Origin: Pseudomonas sp. LRP2-20
GTDB lineage: Bacteria; Pseudomonadota; Gammaproteobacteria; Pseudomonadales; Pseudomonadaceae
Reading direction: 5' to 3'
NCBI RefSeq assembly: GCF_024349685.1
Contig: NZ_AP025944.1
Coordinates: 4,532,001 to 4,596,000, forward strand
Length of the DNA stretch: 64,000 nt
Shown: positions 1-9,705 of the stretch, in pieces
How positions within the stretch are numbered: the first letter of the stretch is position 1
How the letters are laid out: the number at the start of each line of letters is the position of its first letter
The notes under the pieces: generated by a model
Seen by the model: the letters and a program-made list of their open reading frames with translations, nothing else
Told to the model about the DNA's origin: nothing
The model's database searches: none
Position numbers and translations under genes: made by a program

Positions 1-136
<136 letters not shown>

Positions 137-155
137 GTCCATCAGGTGTAAGGCG

Positions 156-189
156 AAAGGGCCGGTATGCATGCATACCGGCCCTTTTT
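156..189 (+). terminator. Intrinsic terminator, perfect palindrome
   Basis: Two 16-base arms (156-171 and 172-187) are perfect reverse complements with no unpaired loop base in the DNA, and a run of T follows at 184-189. It lies just after the stop of the partial gene ending at 136 and isolates it from the glycosyltransferase gene at 358. Confidence 0.88.
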
Positions 190-357
190 GCTGATTCGGA
201 TCAACGCCGCGAACTGCCCTGCCATATCCCTCTGGCAACCCCTTCCTTTAGAATGGGACCGCCTTCACAAAATGCCATATAGCCACTGCTCAGGAAAACC
301 AGCAGGCAGACTGCTATTGATGCTTCACTCGGAACGAACATAGGTCAGAGGTTTTAC

Positions 358-1248
358 ATGAGTTCTCAGCGTCACGACGTTAGTGACACGCCGTTGGTGA
401 CTGTGATCATCGCGTCATACAACCACGCACGTTATATCGAAGAAAGCATCAACAGCGTCATCAACCAGACCTACAAGCACATCGAGCTTCTGGTGATCGA
501 CGATGGCTCCAAGGATGACAGCCCTGCATTGCTCAAGCGCCTGCAGGAACAGCACGGGTTCGATTTGCGCCTTCAGGCCAACCAGGGCCTGGCACGCACC
601 CTGAACGACGCGATCGCCCGCGCCAAGGGCAGCCTGATCGTGCCATTCGGCTCCGACGACATCATGCTGGCACACCGTATCGCCACCCAAGTGGAATACA
701 TGAACGGCAAGCCTGAAGTGGGCATCTGCTCGGCCAACATCGAAACCATCGACCAGGACGGCAACGTCATGGGCGCGCGCGAGCAGCGCAACCGCAACCT
801 GCCCTTCCGCCGCCTGGATTTCGACGACCTGTTCCTCGACCGCAAGCCAGGCCCCATGGCAGCAACCCTGATGCTGCGGCGCGAAGCCTTGGAAAAGGTA
901 GGCGGCTTCAATACCGATATCCGCCTGGAAGATGTCTATATCGAACTGTCGATCGCCCGGGCCGGTTATTACATCGATGTACTGGGCGAGGTGCTGGCAC
1001 AGTACCGAGACCACCCGACCAACACCTTCAAGAATGGCCGCTTCATGGTGGACAACGTACTGCGTACCTTCGCCGTGTTCAGCGACCACCCTCATTACGA
1101 ACAGGTGTGCATGAACTTCCGTAACTCGATGATGCTTAAGTACGCCAGCCGCGACAAGGCATTGAGCCGGGAAATCCTTTCGCAGATCCCGCTCAAGTAC
1201 TGGAACAGGAAAACCCTGCGCGGCGTGTGGCGGATGGTCTGCTCCTAA
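358..1248 (+). CDS. Family 2 glycosyltransferase
   Basis: The 296-aa protein has the GT-A fold signature of family 2: VTVIIASYN at residues 14-22, IDDGS near 47-51 and a nucleotide/metal-binding SDD at 99-101. It should transfer a sugar from a nucleotide donor to a saccharide acceptor at the cytoplasmic face; no membrane segment is visible. The ATG at 358 follows a long untranslated stretch after the terminator at 156-189, so the gene probably has its own promoter. Its stop overlaps by 4 bp the end of the convergent ligase-like gene, which suggests a shared LPS/glycan role. Donor and acceptor cannot be read from the sequence. Confidence 0.9.
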   Translation: MSSQRHDVSDTPLVTVIIASYNHARYIEESINSVINQTYKHIELLVIDDGSKDDSPALLKRLQEQHGFDLRLQANQGLARTLNDAIARAKGSLIVPFGSDDIMLAHRIATQVEYMNGKPEVGICSANIETIDQDGNVMGAREQRNRNLPFRRLDFDDLFLDRKPGPMAATLMLRREALEKVGGFNTDIRLEDVYIELSIARAGYYIDVLGEVLAQYRDHPTNTFKNGRFMVDNVLRTFAVFSDHPHYEQVCMNFRNSMMLKYASRDKALSREILSQIPLKYWNRKTLRGVWRMVCS

Positions 1249-2441
1249 GCAGCGCGCGGGCGCTGCCAGTGAATCAGCGACTGCGCGTAGACCAGCGCAA
1301 TTGGCATCCAGATCAGGAACCAGTGCTCCTTCGGGCGTGACATGAAGGCATTGCCTTCGGTCAGGCCCGAAGCGAAACCGAAGATCAACCAGGCTGCTGC
1401 AAGGCAAACCCCTGGGTGCTTGCGGTAAGCCCAGCAGAAGTACATGGCCAGGCCGTAAAGCACCATCCACAAGGCAAAGCCGACGATGCCGCCCGCGTAA
1501 AGCACACCCAGCTCGATGTTGTGCGGGTCGGCAAGGGTGAAGTCCACGCCAGGCAGTATCACGGTCATCGGCGCGTCATAACCATGGCCCAGCCACGGGC
1601 GCTCACCAATCTGGCGCAACGCCTCCATCCAGATGGCCGGCCGGTACGACACACCGCGCTGGGTGATGGCTTCCGGGTAGAGCAGTGCAATACCAACCAG
1701 GGTGACAACCACCACCGCCAAGGCCAACAACCGCCGCTTGCGCTCCCCCACAATCATCAACCAAATCAACGCGGCCGCCAGCCCGACCAAGGGTGTTCTG
1801 GAACCGGTGGCCAGGATCGCCACACCCAGTACCGCCAGGCAGACCAGCGACATCGGGTCGAGCAAACGGCGGGCCTGGAACCAGGACACCAGCCAGATGC
1901 AAGCGAAGGCACCCAGCACGTGCCCAGTCAGCAATGGGTTGTAGAGCGCACCATAGCCGTCCAGGCGCTCCGCCCCCGCAGGCATCTGGTAGACCACGAA
2001 AAAGACCACCGAGATGAACGCCGCCAACGCCACGATCTTGGCCGCCAAATGCACGCACTGATGAAGCAGCGATGGCGACTGCAAGGTGATGATGCCTGCC
2101 GAAAACAGCAGCATTGCAATGTACAGCGGCCGCTTGATCAGGCTCCCCACCGAGCCTTGCGCGTCTGACCAGGTGATTGTCAGCATGGTGTAGGCACAGA
2201 ACACCACGAAGGCGATGAACAGCGGGTTGTTGAGCAATGCCTTGAGCATGCGCGGCTGCAGCACCAGCGCCACCAATGTCGGCAGCGCCAGCAGGGCGTA
2301 GAACAGCTTGTGATACAGCGTGCGATCCCAGGCCCAGAACATCCCGGTAAGCATCACCAGCCAACCCAACGGCAATACATAGCCGTTGATCATCCGCCCC
2401 CAGCGCTGCGCCGGGGATTCGACCGATACATCGATTGACAT
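1245..2441 (-). CDS. O-antigen ligase/polymerase family membrane protein (WaaL-like)
   Basis: The 398-aa protein consists mostly of hydrophobic segments (about ten to twelve). It has a periplasmic-loop signature of the Wzy_C/O-antigen ligase superfamily: an Arg in GSRTPLVGL near residue 215 and the conserved His in DPHNIEL near 308, both needed for glycan transfer in characterised WaaL enzymes. It probably acts on the periplasmic side of the inner membrane, joining undecaprenyl-linked O-antigen to lipid A-core. WaaL ligases and Wzy polymerases share these features, so a polymerase role is possible. The gene lies downstream of pyrF on the same strand and converges with the GT2 gene, overlapping by 4 bp. 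Ligase is preferred because the locus also has an ABC exporter, whose pathway needs no Wzy. Confidence 0.8.
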   Translation of the reverse strand: MSIDVSVESPAQRWGRMINGYVLPLGWLVMLTGMFWAWDRTLYHKLFYALLALPTLVALVLQPRMLKALLNNPLFIAFVVFCAYTMLTITWSDAQGSVGSLIKRPLYIAMLLFSAGIITLQSPSLLHQCVHLAAKIVALAAFISVVFFVVYQMPAGAERLDGYGALYNPLLTGHVLGAFACIWLVSWFQARRLLDPMSLVCLAVLGVAILATGSRTPLVGLAAALIWLMIVGERKRRLLALAVVVVTLVGIALLYPEAITQRGVSYRPAIWMEALRQIGERPWLGHGYDAPMTVILPGVDFTLADPHNIELGVLYAGGIVGFALWMVLYGLAMYFCWAYRKHPGVCLAAAWLIFGFASGLTEGNAFMSRPKEHWFLIWMPIALVYAQSLIHWQRPRAA

Positions 2442-2506
2442 CTAGCACCCCTATTCAACTGAGAGCGATCAGCACCTGACCATGGCTAGCGGATACTACT
2501 GAAAGA

Positions 2507-3208
2507 TCAGTTACGAATTTGTGCCACAACCTCAGCCAGCGCTTGCGCCGGGTTCTCAGCCTTGCTGATCGGGCGGCCGATCACCAGGTAGTCGGAACCT
2601 GCATCCAGCGCCTGGCGCGGAGTGAGGATACGGCGCTGGTCATCCTGGGCACTGCCGGCAGGGCGAATGCCCGGGGTGACCAGTTGCAGCTGCGGGTGCG
2701 CGGCCTTCAGCGCTGGCGCTTCCAGTGCCGAGCACACCAGGCCGTCCATGCCGGCCTTTTCGGCCAGCGCCGCCAGACGCAGCACTTGCTCTTGCGGATC
2801 GACGTCCAGGCCGATGCCGGCGAGGTCTTCACGTTCCATGCTGGTCAGCACCGTCACGCCGATCAGCAACGGCTGCGTGCCGCTGCGCTTGGCCAGCTCT
2901 TCGCGACAGGCGGCCATCATGCGCAGGCCACCGGAGCAATGCACGTTGACCATCCACACGCCCATCTCGGCAGCGGCCTTGACCGCCATGGCCGTGGTGT
3001 TGGGGATGTCGTGGAACTTGAGGTCGAGGAACACCTCGAAGCCCTTGGCGCACAGGGTTTCGACAATGCCCGAAGCACTGCTGGTGAACAGCTCCTTGCC
3101 AACTTTTACCCGGCACAGGGCGGGGTCGAGCTGGTCAGCCAGCTTCAGGGCGGCGTCACGAGTAGGGAAATCCAGGGCGACGATCAGGGGCGTCTGGCAG
3201 GCGGACAT
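2507..3208 (-). CDS. pyrF: Orotidine 5'-phosphate decarboxylase
   Basis: PyrF decarboxylates OMP to UMP, the last step of de novo pyrimidine synthesis, in the cytosol. The catalytic block DLKFHDIP sits at residues 62-69 and supplies the Asp-Lys-Asp charge network; IVALDFP at 9-15 and the phosphate-binding [12 protein letters not shown] segment fit the family. The chosen ATG at 3208 (MSACQTP) gives 233 aa, the usual bacterial length. An upstream in-frame start at 3286 would add 26 residues unlike the family. The gene diverges from the small DUF2897 gene. It is housekeeping and not part of the O-antigen pathway, although UMP feeds UDP-sugar supply. Confidence 0.97.
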   Translation of the reverse strand: MSACQTPLIVALDFPTRDAALKLADQLDPALCRVKVGKELFTSSASGIVETLCAKGFEVFLDLKFHDIPNTTAMAVKAAAEMGVWMVNVHCSGGLRMMAACREELAKRSGTQPLLIGVTVLTSMEREDLAGIGLDVDPQEQVLRLAALAEKAGMDGLVCSALEAPALKAAHPQLQLVTPGIRPAGSAQDDQRRILTPRQALDAGSDYLVIGRPISKAENPAQALAEVVAQIRN

Positions 3209-3393
3209 GGTCGGGGGTCTCTTGGCAAGTCGTAAACGGCGCGCATTGTAAACGAAGTAGCACAGGCTTTGGGGGCCGCGGGTCAACGGAATTGGCCCGG
3301 CAAGGTGCGGTGCCTATAATTGAACCAACGCAACCGGCGATTGTTCAATATTTGTACACGTACTGCACCGTGATGTTGACAGGAGATCACACA

Positions 3394-3561
3394 ATGCCCT
3401 GGTATGCCTGGCTGATACTCATCATAGCCCTCGGATCGATCGTCGGCGGGTTGATGATGCTGCGCGATACGGCGAAAAAACTGCCCTTGACTGAAGAGCA
3501 ACTGCGCAAGGTACATGAACGCAATGCCGAGGCCGATGCCAAGGATGCCCAAGACCGGTAA
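3394..3561 (+). CDS. Small single-pass membrane protein, DUF2897 family
   Basis: The 55-aa protein has one hydrophobic helix (about residues 4-22, WYAWLILIIALGSIVGGL) followed by a charged tail rich in Lys, Glu and Asp. The start at 3394 is set by the Shine-Dalgarno sequence AGGAGAT at 3381-3387; the longer reading from 3292 lacks a convincing site. The sequence matches what I know as DUF2897, a short inner-membrane family of Pseudomonas without a known function. It is divergent from pyrF and convergent with comEA. Confidence 0.8.
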   Translation: MPWYAWLILIIALGSIVGGLMMLRDTAKKLPLTEEQLRKVHERNAEADAKDAQDR

Positions 3562-3633
3562 CACCAGAGTTGACACGCATGCAAACAGTGAGAGCGGCCT
3601 TGCATGGCACAAGTGCCGCCCTGCCAACCTGTG

Positions 3634-3963
3634 TTATTCCACACTCAGCTTGTCACGGTTACGCTCCAGCAGCGCGTTCCCGATACCCTTGATCTCCAGC
3701 AGTTCATCCACTGAAGCAAACGCTCCGTTGGCTTCGCGATAGGCCACGATGGCTTCGGCTTTCGCCTTGCCGATGCCATTGAGCTCTTTTTGCAAGGTTG
3801 CCGCGTCGGCCTGGTTCAAATTCAGCAGTGCTGGCCCGGTGCTTTTCTGGCTCACCATCGACACTGGCTGAGTGACAGGTTTATCCGCCGGCGCGGCGCT
3901 GACCGAAAATGCGAGGCCGGCGAACAGAGGCAGTAACAGGTAGGAAAGAACTGTATTACGCAT
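3634..3963 (-). CDS. comEA: ComEA-like helix-hairpin-helix protein, exported
   Basis: The 109-aa protein starts with a Sec signal peptide (about residues 1-24, cleavage after SVSAA). After a short linker it has a ComEA-type double helix-hairpin-helix module (about 48-109) with NGIGKAKAEAIVAYRE and KGIGNALLERN turns. ComEA proteins bind incoming double-stranded DNA in the periplasm during natural transformation. In Pseudomonas this gene lies next to wbpM, as here (117 bp downstream of wbpM on the same strand). Whether it serves DNA uptake in this strain cannot be told from sequence. Confidence 0.9.
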   Translation of the reverse strand: MRNTVLSYLLLPLFAGLAFSVSAAPADKPVTQPVSMVSQKSTGPALLNLNQADAATLQKELNGIGKAKAEAIVAYREANGAFASVDELLEIKGIGNALLERNRDKLSVE

Positions 3964-4079
3964 GCAGAAACTCCTTCGGATGGATTACTAGGCAGCGTTT
4001 CCTTGGCTGCCTGCTCAAGGTATCGGTCCGAAGGGGGCCTGCGAAGCGGTTGAATCCCTGTTAGCTGTAGGAATCCGCG

Positions 4080-6089
4080 TTACCTGTCCTTGCGCTGCTG
4101 TTGATACAACCAGTCAACGATCTCGCCTTCTGGCGAGTAGCCATTGACCAGCTCGCGCAACAGATGACGGATCCGGCTGAAGTCATCTTCCGCCACCGCC
4201 TTGAGCAACGCGCCCAGACGCTCACGCAGCAGATCCCAAGGCAGGAAGTCTTCGTTGGCGGTCATGATCATTGGATGCACCGTTGGCGAAACATCATCCC
4301 CGATCAACAGTTCCTCATACAGCTTCTCTCCCGGCCGCAAGCCGGAAAACTCGATGGCGATATCGCCATTGGGGTTGCCAGGGCCGCGCACGCTCAGGCC
4401 AGAAAGGTGAATCATCTTCTCGGCCAACTCGACAATTTTCACCGGCTCGCCCATGTCCAGGACGAACACATCGCCCCCCTGGCCCATGGCCCCTGCCTGC
4501 ACCACCAACTGTGCAGCTTCGGGAATGGTCATGAAGTAACGGGTGATCCTGGGGTGCGTGACAGTAAGCGGCCCACCGGCCTTGATCTGCTGATGGAACA
4601 GCGGAATCACCGAGCCCGAGGAGCCCAGCACATTACCGAACCGCACCATCGTGAAGCGGGTCTTGTTCACCCGTGAAATCTTGCTGCTGTCGCCATACAT
4701 GACCGGCGCAGCTTCGCGGCTGAGGGCCTGCAGGATCAGCTCGGCGAGGCGCTTGGTGCTGCCCATGACGTTGGTCGGGCGCACCGCCTTGTCGGTGGAG
4801 ATCAGCACGAAGTTGGCGACGCCAGACTGCAACGCAGCCTGGGCGGTGCACAATGTGCCGTAGACGTTGTTGAGGACGCCCTCGGCCATGTTGTGTTCGA
4901 CCATCGGCACATGCTTGTAGGCAGCCGCGTGGTAGACCGTGTCGACCCTCCAGGTACTCATGATGTCGACCAAGTGCTGCTGGTTGCGCGCCGAGCCGAG
5001 GATCGGCAGCAGACGCACCGAAAGCGACTCACGGGCAATGCGCTGTTCCAGCTCACTGAGAATGCTGTACAGGTTGAACTCGCTGTGATCGAACAGCAGC
5101 AAAGTCTTGGGCTTGAGGCCGATGATCTGCCGGCAAAGCTCCGAGCCGATCGAGCCGCCGGCCCCGGTGACCAGCACCGTCTGATTCTTGATGCAGCGGT
5201 CGAGCAGTTCGTCCTGCGCCGGCACCGGGTCGCGTCCCAGCAAGTCGGCAATGTCGACGTCCTGAATGTCATCGACCTTGACCCGGCCACTGGCCAGGTC
5301 GGCAAAGGCCGGCACACTGCGCACGTGCAGTGGGTAAGGCTCGAGGAAGGCCAGGATTTCCTTGCGCCGGGCCCGGGAGGCACGGGGCAAGGCCAAGAGG
5401 ATCTCCTGGGCGCCGCTTTCCTTGATCATCTGCTGCAGGTGCTTGGGCTTGTAGACCTGCAGGCCGGAGATGACCCGGTTGGCAAGATCACTGTCGTCGT
5501 CGATGAACGCCACAGGGCGCATCACGCGCCCCATGCGCAATGCCGCCAGCAACTGGTTGCCGGCTGTACCTGCACCGTAGATGGCGACCTTGATCAGGCC
5601 ATCGTCGCGGTTGGCGAAGGGAATCTGGTGGTTACCGGTGAACCAGTCACCGAGGAAGAACTGGCGCATGATCAGGCGCAGACCGCCGATGATGACCAGG
5701 CTGAGCCACCAGTAGTTGAAGATGATCGAACGCGGCACCACGACCTTGTGGTTGCTGTACCAGTACACCACCACCGCCAGGATCAGCGCCGACAGCGTGA
5801 CAGCCTTGATGATTGTGATCAGCGCATCGTTGCCGAAGTAACGCATTACCGCGCGGTACATGCCGAAACGGATGAACAGAGGCACAGCCACCACCGGCGC
5901 GGCCAGGAACAGCCAGGTGTGTTCCAGAATCGGGTTGTACATTTCATCGATGCCCAGGCGCACGATGAACGACAGCCACAGGGCTATCCAGATCAGCAAC
6001 ACGTCGGTGCAGACCTGTATCAGCCGCTTCTGTCGCCGCGACAGGTTTACCAGGTACTGACGAAACCCTTCTCTGTTGCTGCCACTCAT
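4080..6089 (-). CDS. wbpM: UDP-GlcNAc 4,6-dehydratase, WbpM family
   Basis: The 669-aa membrane-anchored dehydratase converts UDP-GlcNAc to a 4-keto-6-deoxy sugar, the entry to QuiNAc/FucNAc synthesis. Four hydrophobic segments occupy residues 1-130, followed by a first nucleotide-binding region (YGAGTAGNQLL) and the catalytic SDR domain with LVTGAGGSIGSEL near 303-315. The active site reads MGSTK near residue 440, with Met where ordinary SDR enzymes have Tyr; this is the hallmark of WbpM (SMK instead of SYK triad). An AGGAG site lies 6 bp before the ATG. The gene is followed by comEA and preceded by wbpL, the conserved Pseudomonas O-antigen locus end. Confidence 0.96.
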   Translation of the reverse strand: MSGSNREGFRQYLVNLSRRQKRLIQVCTDVLLIWIALWLSFIVRLGIDEMYNPILEHTWLFLAAPVVAVPLFIRFGMYRAVMRYFGNDALITIIKAVTLSALILAVVVYWYSNHKVVVPRSIIFNYWWLSLVIIGGLRLIMRQFFLGDWFTGNHQIPFANRDDGLIKVAIYGAGTAGNQLLAALRMGRVMRPVAFIDDDSDLANRVISGLQVYKPKHLQQMIKESGAQEILLALPRASRARRKEILAFLEPYPLHVRSVPAFADLASGRVKVDDIQDVDIADLLGRDPVPAQDELLDRCIKNQTVLVTGAGGSIGSELCRQIIGLKPKTLLLFDHSEFNLYSILSELEQRIARESLSVRLLPILGSARNQQHLVDIMSTWRVDTVYHAAAYKHVPMVEHNMAEGVLNNVYGTLCTAQAALQSGVANFVLISTDKAVRPTNVMGSTKRLAELILQALSREAAPVMYGDSSKISRVNKTRFTMVRFGNVLGSSGSVIPLFHQQIKAGGPLTVTHPRITRYFMTIPEAAQLVVQAGAMGQGGDVFVLDMGEPVKIVELAEKMIHLSGLSVRGPGNPNGDIAIEFSGLRPGEKLYEELLIGDDVSPTVHPMIMTANEDFLPWDLLRERLGALLKAVAEDDFSRIRHLLRELVNGYSPEGEIVDWLYQQQRKDR

Positions 6090-6176
6090 CCCGCTCTCCT
6101 CTGTGCCATGGGCCCCGGATAAACCGCCCGTGGCCCCTCCCAGTCAATCCGCACATACAACCGAGTTGCGCGATGT

Positions 6177-7199
6177 TCAGTACATTGGGGCATCTTGTTC
6201 CCGTTCACCCGCTCGGTACTTGACCGCGAGCACCGTTAGAGGCACATAAGCCAGCAATGTTCCTGTCGCCCCGTCGAGGTCCAGGGCCACTACCGCCACG
6301 GCGACGGGCAGCAACCAGAACAGGTTGATGGCAGCCACCGACAGGCTGACCGGCAGGTGGCTGCCGTGCAGGCGCGAAGCAAACTGGTAGGCGTGGCTAC
6401 GGTGGGCCTCATACACCCGCTCCCCGCGCACCAGGCGCCGGATCAGCGTAAACGTGGCATCGACCACGAATACACCCAAAAGTATTAACCACCCCCAGAA
6501 TAATAGCGGGTTTATCCAGGCAGCCTGCAATGCCAGCAAGCCCAGCACCACCCCGAGAAAACCACTCCCGGCATCGCCCATGAAGATGCGTGCGGGCGGG
6601 AAGTTCCAGAACAGGAAACCGGCCACCGTCACCGCCAGAAGCATAGGCAACCAGATGGCCTCTGCATAGCCACTCAGCCAATACAGCAAAGCCCCACCCA
6701 GACAAACGCAAATGGCCTCGATGCTGGCGATGCCGTCGATACCATCCATGAAGTTGTACAGATTAAGCAGCCAAACCAGGTACAGCAGACCGATGATCAT
6801 GCCCAGCCAGGCCATGTTCAGCGGCAAGCCGAAAATCACCAGCGGCGGCAGGCCTCCGAGCCAGTAAAGCCCCCAGCCGGCAGCGGCAAAATGCCCGAGG
6901 AGGCGCCAGCGCGCGGCGATGTGCCCGTGGTCATCCATGAAGCCGATCAGTGCCACCAGCCCTCCGCTGCCCAGCAGCGCCAACAGTGGCGCCATGGCCA
7001 CAACACCAGCAGCGGCCATAGCCACGACAGAGGCCAGGTACACCAGCACGAACGCCAGCCCTCCCCCGCGTGGCGTCGGCAGGGTGTGCGAGCTGCGGGC
7101 GTTGGGAACATCCAGCAAGCTGCGGGATAGCGCGTAACGGCGCAACGCCGCCGTCAACAGCAGTGAAGCAAGGCCTGCGGCCAGAAGAAGCCAGATCAT
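6177..7199 (-). CDS. wbpL: Undecaprenyl-phosphate sugar-1-phosphate transferase (WbpL, WecA/MraY family)
   Basis: The 340-aa polytopic protein (about ten membrane helices) starts O-antigen assembly by moving a sugar-1-phosphate from UDP-sugar to undecaprenyl phosphate on the inner face of the inner membrane. Family signatures are DVPNARSSHTLPTPRGGG near residues 35-52, the Mg-binding NLYNFMDGIDGIAS loop and FMGDAGSGFLG. Its start overlaps the stop of the upstream reductase gene by 4 bp (7196-7199), so both are translated together. In P. aeruginosa WbpL uses FucNAc, QuiNAc or GlcNAc donors and primes both O-antigen types; WbpM and the reductase next door fit that use. Confidence 0.94.
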   Translation of the reverse strand: MIWLLLAAGLASLLLTAALRRYALSRSLLDVPNARSSHTLPTPRGGGLAFVLVYLASVVAMAAAGVVAMAPLLALLGSGGLVALIGFMDDHGHIAARWRLLGHFAAAGWGLYWLGGLPPLVIFGLPLNMAWLGMIIGLLYLVWLLNLYNFMDGIDGIASIEAICVCLGGALLYWLSGYAEAIWLPMLLAVTVAGFLFWNFPPARIFMGDAGSGFLGVVLGLLALQAAWINPLLFWGWLILLGVFVVDATFTLIRRLVRGERVYEAHRSHAYQFASRLHGSHLPVSLSVAAINLFWLLPVAVAVVALDLDGATGTLLAYVPLTVLAVKYRAGEREQDAPMY

Positions 7200-8164
7200 C
7201 GGTGTTGGTTTTCCAGAAAAGAGTGCGCCGTGGCATGCAGGCCTTGGTGGAGGGTCAATGGCGGCACCCAGCCCAGCAGCTGACGGTTCTTGGTGATATC
7301 CACCTGCAACGACCCCAGCAGGCGTTGGGCAAGGTCGCGCCGGCCGAGCAGGCCTGCGGCCAACTGCAACAGTCGAGGGGGGACCGGCAGCAAGCGTGCC
7401 GGACGGCCGAGCTCACGACCAATCGCCTGCAGCAGGCGAGGCAGCGATACATCGTCGCCATCGCTGGCAATGAACACCTGACCGGCCGCTTGTGGGTGAT
7501 CGATACAGGCCAGGATCAGGTCGACCAAGTTGCCCAGCGAGACCAAGCTGCGGCGGTTGTCGATTGCCCCGAAGGGCAGCGGCACGCCCCGCGCCACCCA
7601 GCGCATCATGCTGTGAAAGTTGGCCTTGACGCCTGGCCCATAGACCAGCACCGGGCGCACCACCACCACCTCCATGCCCGTGGCGGCGGCCAGCTGGAAC
7701 AAACCCTGCTCAGCTTCATGCTTGGAGATACCGTAGGCATCGCTTGGCGCCGGTACGTCATCTGCGCCCAGCGGCCGCCCCGGTTGGCTGGCCTCACCAT
7801 TGACCTTGATCGAGCTGATGAAGACGAAACGTCGCACGCCCGCCGCGGCGGCTTGCCTGGCCAGGTGCAAGGTGCCATCGACATTGACCCGGCGAAACGC
7901 GGCCAGGCTGTCGCTGGCGGTTTCGTGCATGACATGCACACGCGCAGCGGTGTGCACCAGTACCTCGACGCCAGCCAGTGCCACCGTCCAGTCAGTAGCG
8001 GCATCGAGCTCGCCCACGGTTACGCTCGATACACCCGCAGGCATGAGTGACTCGGCCTTGCGCACAGCACCACGCACGGCGAAACCGCCCTGTACGGCCA
8101 GGGTACGGCAAAGGGCGCTGCCAACGAACCCGCTGGCACCGGTTACAAGAATCGTTCGCTCCAT
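7196..8164 (-). CDS. NAD-dependent nucleotide-sugar reductase/epimerase (WbpV/WbpK-like SDR)
   Basis: The 322-aa extended short-chain dehydrogenase has an N-terminal Rossmann motif ILVTGASGFVGSALC (residues 4-18), a Ser in FISSIKV and the catalytic Tyr/Lys pair in DAYGISKHEAE. Together with WbpM and WbpL it forms a three-gene module. By that context it most likely reduces the WbpM 4-keto product to UDP-QuiNAc or UDP-FucNAc (as WbpV or WbpK do); UDP-sugar 4-epimerase is the alternative annotation for the same fold. It is first in this minus-strand unit and overlaps wbpL by 4 bp. Exact product not readable from sequence. Confidence 0.85.
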   Translation of the reverse strand: MERTILVTGASGFVGSALCRTLAVQGGFAVRGAVRKAESLMPAGVSSVTVGELDAATDWTVALAGVEVLVHTAARVHVMHETASDSLAAFRRVNVDGTLHLARQAAAAGVRRFVFISSIKVNGEASQPGRPLGADDVPAPSDAYGISKHEAEQGLFQLAAATGMEVVVVRPVLVYGPGVKANFHSMMRWVARGVPLPFGAIDNRRSLVSLGNLVDLILACIDHPQAAGQVFIASDGDDVSLPRLLQAIGRELGRPARLLPVPPRLLQLAAGLLGRRDLAQRLLGSLQVDITKNRQLLGWVPPLTLHQGLHATAHSFLENQHR

Positions 8165-8289
8165 GAAAACTGCTCGACAACCTGCTGACGACCCTTCATG
8201 GGCAGCAACGCCCGTGAAGGTTTAGCCAGGCAGTATACCGATGTTGGGCGCTACGCTCGACAGCGACTGACGCCGCGCTGCAAATGGCC

Positions 8290-9705
8290 TTAGCGACGCG
8301 CTTCCAGCCGCGCCACGTCGCCGCCGGGCAGGCCGGTTTCAGGGACCGGACTGAGCCAGACATTCACATGATCGACACTGTCCTGATTGAGCTCCCCCGC
8401 CCAGCGGTTGAGCAGGAACAGGTTGGTGATGAAGTCATACTGGGACTTCAGCAAGTCCCGGCGCGCCTTGAACTCGTTCTGCACCGCAGTCAGCACATCC
8501 ACCGCATTCACCACGCCGAAGGTGAAAGCCTTCTGCGCCGCCACGCTCGATTGCTGCGCCGACGACAAGGCGTTACGGTTGGCGCGAATCTTCTCGACGC
8601 TGGACTGCGCCGTGAGGTAAGCCGTGGTGGTTTCCTTGACCACTTGCCGACGGATACCTTCAGCCTGCACCTCGGCTGCGAGCTGATCGTCATACAAACC
8701 GCGCACCCGCGCCGACGTGGAGCCACCGCTGTAGATCGGGATTTTTACCCCCAGCGTGGCCACATAACTATCGCTGCGTGGTGCCTGGGTGTTGTCATAA
8801 CCCTGGTCGCTCTGCTGCGCACTGAGGCTCAGCGAAAGCTGAGGGTAATGCTCGCCCTTGCCCTCACGCACCGCCGCATTGGCAGCCTCTGCGCCACTTT
8901 GCGAAGCTTTGAGCAGTGGATTGGTTTCGACGGCCTGGGTAATCCAGCTCTGTAGCGGCCGAGTCGGCGCCTGCAGGGTGACATCGTTACGCACGCGGCT
9001 CAACGGCTCGGTGATCGGCCGCCCGACGATCTCGGCCAATGCCTCACGGCTGACCAGCACCTGATTGCGCGCATCCACTTCCTGCGCAGCCAGGGCATCG
9101 ACCCGCGCCTGCATGTCTAGCTTGTCGGTGATCTTGGCCATCTGCCGGTCGAACATCATGCTGACGCGGTCTAGGTTCTTCTGGGTGGCGCGACGCTCGG
9201 CCTGCACCAGTGCCAACTCATCATCGGCAGCCAAGGCCACGAAGTAGCGCTTGGCCAGATCCACCGTCGCCTCGGCCAAGGTGTCTTCGGCCTGCTCGCC
9301 CTTCTGCGCCTTGACGCTTTTGGACTTCTGGTAGCGCTCCCAGGCCGGCTTGTTGTAGAGGTATTGGGTCAGGCTCAGCGCGTAGGATTCGTTGTTGTAA
9401 ATGTCGCGGGTGAGTTCGTTCTTGCGCAATACGCGGCTGGAGTTGGCATTGGCCGACACCTGCGGCAGCAATTGGCCCAAGGCCTCACGCTGTTTCTCGG
9501 AAGCCGAACGCGCCTGGGCGTAGGCTGCCAGCACACGCGGATCCTCGAGGCGCGCCTCGCGGTACAGACCTGCAAGGTCCAAGGCGTATGTGGATGCCGA
9601 AACCCCTTTGGAAGGCGCAGTGACCACGCCCTTGGATTCATCCGCCATCACTTGCCAGGCGGTCATGCAGATCAGTACACCGGGTAGCAAACGCAGCACA
9701 ATCAT
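8290..9705 (-). CDS. TolC-family outer membrane protein of a type I secretion system
   Basis: The 471-aa protein begins with a signal peptide (about residues 1-21, ending WQVMA) and continues as two long helical repeats typical of outer membrane efflux proteins. Family features include LDLAGLYREARLEDPRVLAA near the N-terminus and the SVEKIRANRNALSSAQ coiled segment. It should form the trimeric outer-membrane tunnel of the exporter. Its ATG overlaps the stop of the adaptor gene by 4 bp (9702-9705), so the three secretion genes form one operon. Closest functional relatives by architecture are the AprF/PrtF channels. Confidence 0.93.
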   Translation of the reverse strand: MIVLRLLPGVLICMTAWQVMADESKGVVTAPSKGVSASTYALDLAGLYREARLEDPRVLAAYAQARSASEKQREALGQLLPQVSANANSSRVLRKNELTRDIYNNESYALSLTQYLYNKPAWERYQKSKSVKAQKGEQAEDTLAEATVDLAKRYFVALAADDELALVQAERRATQKNLDRVSMMFDRQMAKITDKLDMQARVDALAAQEVDARNQVLVSREALAEIVGRPITEPLSRVRNDVTLQAPTRPLQSWITQAVETNPLLKASQSGAEAANAAVREGKGEHYPQLSLSLSAQQSDQGYDNTQAPRSDSYVATLGVKIPIYSGGSTSARVRGLYDDQLAAEVQAEGIRRQVVKETTTAYLTAQSSVEKIRANRNALSSAQQSSVAAQKAFTFGVVNAVDVLTAVQNEFKARRDLLKSQYDFITNLFLLNRWAGELNQDSVDHVNVWLSPVPETGLPGGDVARLEARR

